From Siphonodentalium dalli (taxonomy: Eukaryota > Mollusca > Scaphopoda > Gadilida > Siphonodentaliidae): a DNA stretch of 64,000 bases. The notes under the pieces are model-generated. The model ran no database searches. It was not told the origin of the DNA and saw only the letters and a list, made by a program, of their open reading frames with translations. Location of the stretch: contig CP136066.1 of the NCBI GenBank assembly GCA_032622095.1, positions 226,492,961 to 226,556,960 on the forward strand, written 5' to 3'. Positions 55,061-64,000 of the stretch are shown in pieces (positions within the stretch are counted from its first letter, which is position 1; every line of letters begins with the position of its first letter). The translations under genes and the position numbers were made by a program.

Positions 55061-55634
55061 ATAGATTGCCATAACGAAATAGCCTAGCTTAAAGGTACGG
55101 TTGGCCTTGGCGGTGGGTATCCTGTGAAAATATTTCCACCCGTCAAAAACCGCCACAAACAGAAAGAACATCAAAATGTAGACAGACTTTGTCCGTATAC
55201 AAATAAGAAATATCGCATAAACAGTATGTTATTGTCAAATGTTTGACCATTGTTATGTAAACAAAAGCATATAAAGTTATTTTTCTGGTGTTTGTTTATA
55301 TTATGATAGTAAACATAAAGAGCATTCTTTGTGGGTGAATTCCTGATATGGAACTAATAAAGAGCGTTTATGCCATTTGTGTGTGATTAGCCAGTAGCAT
55401 TGTGCTGTCCTCTGTAACCCAATCAGGCTCTTGCTTAGGTAAAATATAGTAGGTATTTATGATAACATGCTGTTTACGTGATGGTCATGGTATATATGAA
55501 CGAAACTGTATGCGTTTTAATGTTTTTCTGTTTACGGTGATTAGAACAAATATGAATATTTTCGACAACTAAGGCCTCACGTGCCTTTAATGAGGAAAAT
55601 ACGCAGCGCATCACAACTGATAATACTCATTGGT
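55061..55634. other. no gene; two AATAAAGAGCGTT motifs
   Basis: CATAAAGAGCATT (variant) lies at 55315-55327 and AATAAAGAGCGTT at 55356-55368, 41 bases apart in the same orientation. Confidence 0.7.
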
Positions 55635-55722
55635 GACTTGCATATACAAGAGAATGTAATGGCACGGGGGCTTTTAATGCTGCACCAGCGCAGCTCCCAT
55701 AATGAACCCCATGAAGGGTTAA
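55635..55722. mobile_element. family M MITE, right part
   Basis: 'agagaatgtaatggcacggg', 'gctgcaccagcgcagctccc' and 'ccccatgaagggttaa'. This is the empty-site counterpart of the M/E junction at 54441. Confidence 0.8.
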
Positions 55723-55740
55723 ACTAAACTAGGTTTTATA

Positions 55741-55889
55741 CAAGCCTTGAAATAGTGTCTGTCATTTGCAGAATGAGGTCCCCAGAGGGTGAATTTGGTG
55801 ATGCTAGCCCGCTATGCAGGGTTGCATTACTAAATTCACCCTCTGGGGACCTCATTCTGCAAATGACAGGCACACTATTTCAAGGCTTG
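55741..55889. mobile_element. family C element, short form, with empty site at 54859
   Basis: CAAGCCTTGAAATAGTGTCT and its inverse CACTATTTCAAGGCTTG flank one hairpin. TTTTATA lies on both sides. The paralogous segment at 54861 reads GGTTTTATGTGACCC without it, showing insertion with a duplication of 7-8 bp. Confidence 0.9.
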
Positions 55890-56204
55890 TTTTATATGAC
55901 CCTCATACAGTCTTCCTGTCAATCAACTGAATTAGTTTTATTTTTATGTCTCAGTTTGAATGTTGTTTGTTTCCGGTTATTTTCTTCTTTTTCTAAGTTA
56001 CAGTGATGCCCTAAATAATCGACTCCTTAACCACAGCAGAATTATGGGTAACTTTTCATGATTTAGTCAGAAATATGTCTTGTTACTTAAAGCTCTCAGA
56101 TTATTAGGGCATTTAATAATGTATTTTAGAATTTATGCGCCACATTTCATATACATTGCAAAAATTGTGGTTTAACACTTTCATGAATGGAGCTTCCTGC
56201 TACA

Positions 56205-56370
56205 TACAGTAATGCCCTAAATAATTGACTCTTTAACCACAGCATAATTATGGGTAACTTTTCAGCATTTAGTAGGAAATATGGCAACAAGTAAATCAAC
56301 GACTAAATCCTGAAAAATTACCCATAATTCTGCTGTGGTTAAGAAGTTGATTATTTAGGTCATTACTGTA
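56205..56370. mobile_element. family K Tc1/mariner-like MITE
   Basis: TACAGTAATGCCCTAAATAA inverted at the right as TTATTTAGGTCATTACTGTA. A half copy precedes it at 56004-56115. Confidence 0.85.
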
Positions 56371-56506
56371 CCTTCAAATATATAAGACGTATGGAGGCAC
56401 AGGCACCTCGTGCTTCAACGTTCTTGCTTCAATGAGTGTGAACAAATTATCAATTGTTATAAAAAATGGCCATGCATTAATCGGAATGGCACATAAATGC
56501 CGATGA

Positions 56507-56763
56507 TAACCCTTTCATGACTGGAGCTTCCTGAAATTTTGTGAAAATCCTAATCCAGTGCATTCTCTTATATATGCGAGTCTCCCATAGGGAGCCTTAC
56601 ATATATAAGAGAATACATTGGCTTATATAATAATATCTATCTTGACCTGGTAAGCCAGTGCATTGTTATATATGTGAGGCTGCCTGTGGAAGACTCACAT
56701 ATACAAGAGAATGCACTGGCACATTATATTTAATGCTGCACCAGCGCAGCTCCCGTCATGAAA
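56507..56763. mobile_element. family M MITE with two hairpins
   Basis: 'ataaccctttcatgactgga', hairpins 56550-56625 and 56656-56722 separated by 'atcttgacctgg', and the right part GCTGCACCAGCGCAGCTCCC. Confidence 0.78.
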
Positions 56764-57663
56764 TAGTTGACCACCATTATGAAATTCATGCTGTGTTAAC
56801 TTTGAAGGGATCCATTTAATGATGCCTTCAGATTTGAGACCATAATATCATCATCTGTTTGATTTCCATATCAGAAAATAGTTAGATCGGCCACATGAGC
56901 CCATAAATAGGAGGTATTGTTGACCAGATGTCGACTTTCAAAAGAGGAAGTTTTAACACTTTTTGAATTTTTTTTAGCCCAGCAAAAATTCCAATGATCT
57001 CTCTTATAAAGAGGGTCACCCAAAATCGGTAGATAATCAAGAGCTTACATAATAATTTTCAACGTATTACTTTGGATGATTTGTGAATTTTGCATCTTAT
57101 CTGATAACAATGTTAATATAGTGGATGCAAATATTTTTTCTTTTCTTTTGGATGACGAATGAAGAGATCAAAACTAGGAACCAAAAAATCGGATACATTT
57201 TATAGATTGTTTATATATGACCTGGACAAAAATGATTGTTTATACATGAATTGAATATTGAATGCATTATAGGACTATATATCAAAACCTTTCAAAAATA
57301 CTATAGCAACAGACCACTGAATGATACAAAAACACTTCTGCTGTCAAGTGAAATAACATTTATGTGTTTTACACTATGTAACTTCCGTCGCGGCATTTTT
57401 CCCGATAATGCATAACATTTCCATATTTAGAGATCCCCATCCGATTTGACACCAAGTTAATTAAAATATCTTGCCGAAAATATATACATTATTATAATAA
57501 AATACAAATGAGATTGGAATCACTTATACAAAAATTGTATTTAATTTTGTAACTCAGTTGAAGATATATAGTCCTTACGTAAATGAGACAAAGATTGCCC
57601 TATGAAATAGCCAATTTTGGTCAAACCAGGAAATATTCCAACATATTTATTATTAGGTTTAAT
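56764..57663. other. no recognisable feature
   Basis: AT-rich, without recognised ORFs, inverted repeats or partners in the window. Confidence 0.5.
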
Positions 57664-57827
57664 ATTATACAATGTTGTGTACAGTATGTGTTTTTCTTGT
57701 ACGAGTCCAGGTTGTGGTGAAAAGTCATATTGGACGAGACACGCCAGTGTCGAGTCCAATATGACTTTTCACCACAACCTGGAAGAGTACAAGAAAAACT
57801 CATACTGTACACAACATTGTATAATGA
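57664..57827. repeat. long palindrome, arms about 75-80 bp
   Basis: TTATACAATGTTGTGTACAG and 'gtccaggttgtggtgaaaag' with 'tcatattggac' face their inverse across GAGACACGCCAGTGTC. GAGTCCAATATGA recurs at 58122 and 58140, so the palindrome may be one end of a larger element up to about 58160. Confidence 0.88.
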
Positions 57828-58319
57828 CATTTTTATTATCCATCTGTGTTCATCCAAATTTTGGGAATAAAACTTTTGTAGTTATTTTTGGTATTTGTCG
57901 GCACTTAATTCTCTATAAAAGCCTGTATATTGATAATCAGACAGCATGATTTGGAAAAGTAAACACGGAAGTGAGAAAAAAAAACTCAATGCGGAAGTGA
58001 AACGTCTGCTAAAATCCATCAGTGTTGCGCGAGCATCACAATTTCACCGATTCATTTTGCAATAGACTTAATTTGTGACGTCACGGAGTCCCAATAAAAA
58101 AGTGATATTGTACAGTCGGGAGTCCAATATGAGTTTCTGGAGTCCAATATGACTTTTTCCAGGACTATCACGTGGCGGCTTTTGCCCAATCGGAAATGGT
58201 GTTAGTTAAGGGATGGATAATAATCTATTTTATTTTACAGCTTATTTTGGTGGTACTGGTATCAAACTTTATCCAAATATATGTTGATGTGAATGGAACC
58301 CGATAGAAATAGTTCACCT

Positions 58320-58637
58320 TTAACCCTTTCATGACTGGAGCTTCCTGTAGGGATCCCCACACAGGTGGCAGCTTGTATTGCTGAGTGTGAGCTTCCTGAA
58401 ATTTTGTGAAAATCCTGTGCCAATACTTTCTCTTATATACATGTATGCGAGTCACCCATAGATCGCCTCACATGTATAAGAGAATGCATTGTCATAACAA
58501 TATTTACCATAACCATGTAAGCCAGTGCATTCTCTTATATATGCAAAGCTCCCTATGGGAGACGCGCACATATAAGAGAATGCACTGGCACAGGGTCTTT
58601 AATGCTGCAGCAGCCCAGCTCCCGTCATAAAAGGATG
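58320..58637. mobile_element. family M MITE with two hairpins
   Basis: TTAACCCTTTCATGACTGGA, 'gggatccccacacaggtgg', hairpins 58418-58495 and 58510-58593, and 'gctgcagcagcccagctccc'. The right TTAA is lost. Confidence 0.78.
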
Positions 58638-58650
58638 AAGAGATTAATTT

Positions 58651-59196
58651 CACGGGGTAGGAACTGCTCCATGAGAAAAGATCCTCTTGTGATTTTCGGT
58701 CCAGTTCACTATCGATCCGTGTCCAGTTCACTTGCGAGTTGTTTGTACTTGGTCAAAAACAGACGTGCTGTACACGATTTACCAAACTACCGTATCGCAA
58801 TAACCACTAATAACCACAAAAGTGAGTCTAGTCTGAAGTTTTAGTTCAAACATATGTGCACACTTATTTTACCAAAAATCTGATGCATAGATGTTCGGGT
58901 AGTGAACGGATCTTATCAATGGTGAACTAGGACCCATCACTAGTGAACTGGAACATTTCTTAAAATGGATAAATTCTACTATTCCACATTTACTTAACAA
59001 TTTCCAACTAGTATGTCTTGATAGTTGAGGTAGCTGGCAAGGTATATACAACAAATGCACTGCATATATATCTATGTTGCGTAAAACTTGCGTTATTTAC
59101 CATGGGAAAATCCCCAGTGACCTTGACCAGATCGGATAAGAACTGGACCGAAGATCGGAAGAGGTGTCAGCCTCGCGGTGCAGTTCCTACCCTGTG
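58651..59196. mobile_element. 546-bp TIR element with 5-bp duplication
   Basis: CACGGGGTAGGAACTGC at the left is inverted at the right as GCAGTTCCTACCCTGTG. AATTT flanks both sides. TCACTAGTGAACTGGAACAT and 'tccagttcacttgcg' lie inside. No transposase is recognised. Confidence 0.72.
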
Positions 59197-59333
59197 AATT
59201 TATTCATGTTTATGTACCGTAGCTATACATCTCATCTGACATGAACCATAATAAAGTTTTTAGATTTTTTTCTTCAAAATCTTTGTTGCAGACTAAACCT
59301 GGTAATAGCAGGTGGGGCTTGGCTTTTGCATTT

Positions 59334-59733
59334 TTAACCCTTTACCCAACAGAACGGCCCTGTGCCAATGCATTCTCTTATATATGCGAGTCGACCATAG
59401 GTCGCCTCGCATATATAAGAGAATGCATTGGCTTAACACATTAAAAATTATAAAATTGTTAAAGAATGTAAGAAAAAATGGTAAAAAGTGTTAAAAAAAG
59501 ATTTTTTTTAGGCCAATGCATTCTCTTATATATGCGAGGCGACCTATGGTCGACTCGCATATATAAGAGAATGCATTGGCACAGGGCATAACTGTAACCA
59601 TCACAATGTGGTCAATGAGCCGGTTCCAATGATATCCATATTTGTATGGTGTTATTGAGACAGACCGGAGATATTTTAGGCTGTTGAAGCTTTACTTGGC
59701 CGGTTTTGGCCGGTTTGTTGGGTAAAGGGTTAA
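59334..59733. mobile_element. family A TTAA MITE
   Basis: 400 bp, nearly identical to 47451-47850, with TTAA ends and hairpins at 59362-59436 and 59509-59583. Confidence 0.92.
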
Positions 59734-59780
59734 TATTTTATATATAGCAGAAATGGCACAGTAGCATGATATACAGTTAA

Positions 59781-60200
59781 CAAGCCTGCAAATAGCATGC
59801 CTGTCATTTGCAGAATGAGGTCCCCAGAGGGTGAATTTAGTGATGCTATCCCGCACAGCGGGCTAGCATCACCAAATTCACCCTCTGGAGACCTCATTCT
59901 GCTTGAGGCCTCATCTTCTGGGAAGTATCTACAGTATCAAATTAACATTGGTTTTAGTTTTCCCTTCTGGGAAGTTTCTATATCCCCTAATTTGCAGAAG
60001 ATAAAATTCATAATTGATGTGCCCAATGGGTGAACATCACCAACATCAACTGGGGAACTTCAATCTGATCCTAGGTCTACCATAGCAGTTGAGGGCCTAA
60101 GCAGAATGAGGTTCCCAGAGGGTGAATTAAGTGATGCTAGCCCGCTTTGCGGGATAGCGTCACTAAATTCACCCTCTGGGGACCTCATTCTGCAAATCGA
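59781..60200. mobile_element. long family C element, right end replaced by a family K half
   Basis: CAAGCCTGCAAATAGCATGC, arms around GGTGAATTTAGTGATGCTAT and 'gtgatgctagcccgctttgc', and the same interior as 51222-51655. It runs into a half family K element (TAAGGAGTCGATTATTTAGG and GCATTACTGTA, to about 60275). Confidence 0.78.
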
Positions 60201-60544
60201 CACAAAGATCTCAGCCATATTTCCTGAAAAGTTGCCCATTATTCTAAGGAGTCGATTATTTAGGGCATTACTGTAGCATGATATATATACATGTACATCT
60301 CCGATTCATGCCGAGTGTTGCTCTTTGAACATGTCTGGGACCATACAACATACAAGGCACCTATTTTTAAAAGCAAATGTAATTTTGAGAAAAAGAGCAA
60401 TGCTCGGTATGTCTCTGAGACATATATATAACATGCTACTGTGCTATATCTGCTATACATATACATAATATAGACCTTAAAATGTGCATATAGTGTCCCT
60501 AAGTGTGACACTGGAATACAGCGTCATTTGAGCTACCTTTTTTG

Positions 60545-60660
60545 GGTCACTTCGGTGGCCGTGTGGTATTGACGTCGGACTTTGAGTCGCTAAGCACGCT
60601 CGCCATCATGGGCCGGGATTCGATTCCCACCCAATCCCATAAAAATTTGCACTTAGTGAA
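60545..60660 (+). repeat. tRNA-like SINE head (weak)
   Basis: GGTGGCCGTGTGGTATTGA fits a pol III A box with one mismatch, and CCGGGATTCGATTCCCAC fits a B box, about 55 bases apart. AAAAATTTGCACTTAGTGAA and A8 follow. A proper cloverleaf does not close in the T arm, so I call it a tRNA-derived SINE and not a tRNA gene. Confidence 0.4.
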
Positions 60661-61225
60661 AAAAAATTGACACAAGCTCTCAAAGGCATCTTCGGTATCT
60701 GCCACAGCCGCTAGATCCTCCACAGCACGTATATCATCGCCCTTTTCATGTTCAGGGTCACTTTCTGATGCGCAAATTATTATTTTGTAAACAGAACATT
60801 TGCGGGGATGTCCCATGTTGACGTCACAGATTTTGTGTGACTCGAACAAAATTTGCTTAAAACAAATCATCGATTTTTAAAAGTCGCCAAAAACACATTT
60901 ATTGATAAAATAATATCTAATTTTTTATTGGATGTTATATTTGAACCTTATTCACACCAAACTAGCCACATGACATTGAAATGATGCGACATTTAACAAT
61001 TGCCTTTTAAGGAATAACATCTAGATCAGAGGTAGGTCCAAGGATGGATAGTCACAGGCACCACACAGATAGACAAGCTGATTCATGTGTACCATACCCC
61101 CTGCCCTCCAACAACGGTGTATGGAGGGTATAATTATGTATACAATTAAATAACAAGGATATATATACATATATATATAATATATATTTATATAAAAATT
61201 GAAAGTACAAAATAATAAATATAAA

Positions 61226-61702
61226 GGCCGAGGCTATTCTGCCGCTAGCGGCATAATAAGGTCCGATGTTTATTCTGCCACTACATAATAGCCTAATGGC
61301 ATGATATATCTATATCATGCCGCTAGCGGCAGAATAGCCGGTTTGGCTGATCTGCCGCAAACAAAAATATGCGTGATACTGTAATATGTCAACTCTTCTT
61401 TCATCCTTTTGGACACATGGCGCTGGGTGGTTTTACTGTCCCATTTCCAATACTTTGTATTCGTTTCCAGTTCATGTCTGGCAACGGCATCAAAAACTGC
61501 CGCATGAGACACTGCATGAGATTCAAAAGAATTTCCTACGGATTTTTGTTACCGACGTCGCGTGCTATGACGTGATGGATAAGTACAATTTTGGTGACGT
61601 CATTTTTGTCAGCAGAATAGCCAAACAGGCTACAGGTTATTCTGCCGCTAGTGGCATAATAGGATTACACACTTATTCTGCCGCTGACGGCAGAATAGCC
61701 TT
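61226..61702. mobile_element. foldback element with CTATTCTGCCGCTAGCGGCA repeats
   Basis: GGCTATTCTGCCGCTAGCGG at 61232, its inverse at 61316-61340, and further copies at 61645-61665 and 61675-61702 (TTCTGCCGCTGACGGCAGAA). Each copy is itself palindromic. The internal 65-codon minus-strand ORF (VFDAVARHELETNTKYWKWD) is not recognised. Confidence 0.7.
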
Positions 61703-61746
61703 TCCCAAATATAAAACCTTGATGAAGTGCACTAATGATAAGTTCG

Positions 61747-61832
61747 TTAACCCATAGAGAGCCCCACATAGACTGGAGCAGACGGCACCTGTAGTGCATG
61801 CTTCCATCTGTGCGAGGCTCCCTGTGGGTTAA
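61747..61832. mobile_element. 86-bp TTAA palindromic element
   Basis: TTAACCCATAGAGAGCCCCA and GAGGCTCCCTGTGGGTTAA are inverted around CACCTGTAGTGCATGC. TTAA at both ends. Its interior resembles the centre of family B. Confidence 0.75.
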
Positions 61833-61867
61833 ACATTAAACTTTATATATCGCCTTGTTTGTTAACT

Positions 61868-62160
61868 GTTTCATGATGGGAGCTGCGCTGGTGCAGCATT
61901 AAAGATCATGTGCCAATGCATTCTCTTATATATGGGAGTCTCCCACAAAGAGCGTCGCATATATGAGAGAATGCACTGGCTTACAAGGTCAAGGTAAATA
62001 ATTGTCAGGCCAATGCTTCCTCTTATATATATGCGAGGCTGAGAGACTCATATAAGAGAATGCACTGGCTTACAAGGTCAAGGTTAAACTATTTAGGCCA
62101 ATGTATTTTCTTTTATATGTGAGGCTCCCTTTGGGTTTTTCGCAAAATTTCAGGAAGCTA
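61868..62160 (-). mobile_element. family M-type MITE with several hairpins, inverted
   Basis: 'tttcatgatgggagctgcgc', hairpins at 61910-61980 and 62010-62080 separated by TGGCTTACAAGGTCAAGG, and the end 'gcaaaatttcaggaagct'. Confidence 0.7.
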
Positions 62161-62213
62161 ATCATGTGTTTCATTGTGGTCTGGTTCATAACAAACTGGT
62201 ATCACGGTGGGGA

Positions 62214-62686
62214 ATCATGTGGTTTCGAGTTGATGAGTATCACGCATTCAAAATGGCCGAGGCGATCTAAAACGCGACCAGAGGCAAGGAAAAAAGGTAA
62301 TAAACTAAGATATGACATATTACATATTAATTTGACAGCTACGAGCAGATGCTATACTATTTTTCAAACAAGCTGATACCTCATTTATGTCCAAATTCAT
62401 ATTTGTTTGCTCTAACATTCTGACCAAAGTTGTCAATCGAAGGATTCTCCAAGATGTGTGGACTGGTGTATTCCACACACCTCTGACTGGCAACTTTGGT
62501 CAGAATGTTATAGAAAACCACTAAGTATTTCCGAACAAATAAGGTATCAACTTGTTTCAAAAATAAACTAGCATATGCTCGTAACAGTCAAACTGCTAAG
62601 TTTTGTGTCAGTTCCTGATATATTATGGTTTTGTGCGTTTGCAAATTTTGAATGCGTGGCACTCACCAACCTCGAAACCACGTGAT
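62214..62686 (+). mobile_element. family O MITE, complete
   Basis: ATCATGTGGTTTCGAGTTGA ... CACGCATTCAAAAT is inverted at the right (ATTTTGAATGCGTG ... ACCTCGAAACCACGTGAT), TIR about 42 bp. The older, interrupted copy is at 373-1030. Confidence 0.82.
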
Positions 62687-62807
62687 ATAATAAACACAAC
62701 AGTCAACTGTTCTGAGTGAGATGCGAAGAATATTCACTCGACTAGCGCCTCGAAAATATAATCCTACACATCACACCCGGGGAGAAAGTTTTCAAAAGGC
62801 TATGTAT

Positions 62808-63241
62808 TTAAAGGTACTCAATCCGATTTGATGGTCCCCATATCAACAGATTCCAACAACAACAAAATTTTTTGAAATGTCAATTCAGTTATCAGAATTG
62901 ATTAATTGCCCAAAAAAAATGCTAACCAGTCAACTATAGTATAAAATTTCCCAAAACCTGTTATTTATCAACATTTTGTTTAACGAAATTTGGCTGGTTT
63001 ATCAAATATCTGACACACAAAAGTGACTTGATCTAGAGTTATTCATAATAATCTGCAATTTGGTCCGAGACTGTCTTCTCGTTGACTTTTTACCAGGCCA
63101 CTAAAAGTACCGGTGGTGAAAAATAGATTTTAAAAATTGATATCTGATTGGTGGGTTCCTTGACTCGATTCAAATATTTTTTACCCCCAAAGCCAAAGAA
63201 ATAGTAATTTGCGAGCGTTAATTCAGATTTTGCATCTTTAA
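62808..63241 (+). mobile_element. family E TTAA MITE
   Basis: TTAAAGGTACTCAATCCGAT at the left. The right end is decayed ('ttcagattttgcatctttaa'). Its last TTAA (63238-63241) starts the next E element. Confidence 0.82.
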
Positions 63242-63628
63242 AGATGTACAATCCAAATTAAGGCTCACAAATTACTATTTCTTTGGCTTCGGGGTTAAAA
63301 ATATTTGATTCGAGTCGAGGAACCCACCTATCAAAGCTCAGAGTTATTAGATATCAATTTTTGAGATCTATTATTTTTCACCATCGAGAATTATTAGTGG
63401 CCCAGACGTATACAGTCGATGAGCCAATGGTCTCGGACCTAATTGCGGATGAAGATGGATAACTCTAAAATCAAGAAGCTTTCTGTTGTTAATAAGGCAA
63501 ATTTCATCGAACAATGTGTTGATAAATAAAAGGTTTCGGGAAACTTTATACTATAGTTGACAGTGGTTAACATTATTTTTGGGCAATTAATTATATGGGG
63601 ACCATCGAATCGGATTGAGTACCTTTAA
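63238..63628 (-). mobile_element. second family E TTAA MITE, tail to tail
   Basis: TTAAAGATGTACAATCC at the left, ATCGGATTGAGTACCTTTAA at the right, reversed interior relative to the previous copy. Confidence 0.82.
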
Positions 63629-63769
63629 TAGTGACAATGGTAATAAAATCTCAGATAAATAATATTTTGCAACAAGAAGTAAAGATAGTAAACAATTCAT
63701 CAAATTAATACAGAAAAGGGACGGAAGTGAAAAAGTGGTATTCACAAGGTCTGGTTTCATCCTTTCATG

Positions 63770-64000
63770 AGGTTTATGACTGGAGCTGCACTGGTGCAGC
63801 ATTAAAGATCATGTGCCAGTGCATTCTCTAATATATGCGAGCCTCACATATATAAGAAAATGTGATGGCTTACAAGTATAATGTAAATATCGTTTGGACA
63901 ATGCATTCTCTTATATATTCAATGCTCCCTATGTGAGACTCACATATATAAGAGAATGCATTTAACCCTTTCATGAGGTTCATGATGGGAGCTGCGCTGG
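63770..64000. mobile_element. family M-type MITEs at the window end
   Basis: 'tttatgactggagctgcact', hairpins at 63810-63870 and 63896-63965, then TTAACCCTTTCATGAGGTTC starting another copy cut by the window edge. Confidence 0.7.

Noticed and set aside
60545-60640. Functional tRNA gene
   Set aside because: A- and B-box-like sequences exist, but the T arm and acceptor do not pair, and an A-rich tail follows. A SINE head is more likely.

Overview
The window is eukaryotic nuclear DNA: AT-rich, mostly non-coding, with one clearly readable gene whose exons have GT-AG boundaries, and dense in short inverted-repeat transposons, LINE remnants and minisatellites. Interspersed repeats of the type 'gggccataactc ... 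accaaatttggtt ... ggacggacagac' and 'tgaccttgaa ... aaggtcaaggtc' are ones I associate with marine invertebrates, especially lophotrochozoans such as molluscs and brachiopods. That assignment is moderate to weak; no species can be named from the sequence.

The gene is a CHAC2-type gamma-glutamylcyclotransferase (glutathione-specific), plus strand, three exons at 37832-37966, 45263-45304 and 49199-49558, giving a 178-residue protein with all junctions in phase 0. Exon 1 sits between two minisatellites, each built from one edge of that exon. The upstream array (about 37220-37831, 45-bp unit) repeats the start-codon region. The downstream array (37967-41765, 41-bp unit, about 93 copies) repeats the exon end plus its splice donor. 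Degenerate pieces of exon 3 lie before exon 2 (about 44973-45060) and after the stop codon (about 49926-50005).

Other coding traces are decayed. They are two related non-LTR retrotransposon C-terminal fragments (15190-15780 plus, 32252-33650 minus), a broken multi-copy ORF of a repetitive invertebrate family on the minus strand (22918-25209) interrupted by a 251-bp MITE, a possible LINE-like ORF tail (6970-7380), a likely first exon with a YY1-type start (21922-21950 minus), and two weak exon or small-ORF candidates near 29-31 kb.

Layout: 1-7.8 kb, MITEs and tailed repeats; 7.86-11.98 kb, a 49-bp satellite of about 84 copies; 12-14.5 kb, a (GAT)n tract and a tandem repeat of about 370 bp; 15-20 kb, a LINE fragment and two interleaved TIR pairs; 20-28.7 kb, MITEs, the broken ORF and direct repeats; 29-34 kb, candidate exons and a LINE; 34-37 kb, MITEs; 37-50 kb, the CHAC2 locus; 50-64 kb, MITEs.

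Most MITE families are flanked by TTAA (piggyBac-like targets). Several abut head to tail while sharing a single TTAA. A 13-bp motif, AATAAAGAGCGTT, recurs about 14 times dispersed and seeds a further 13-copy minisatellite.
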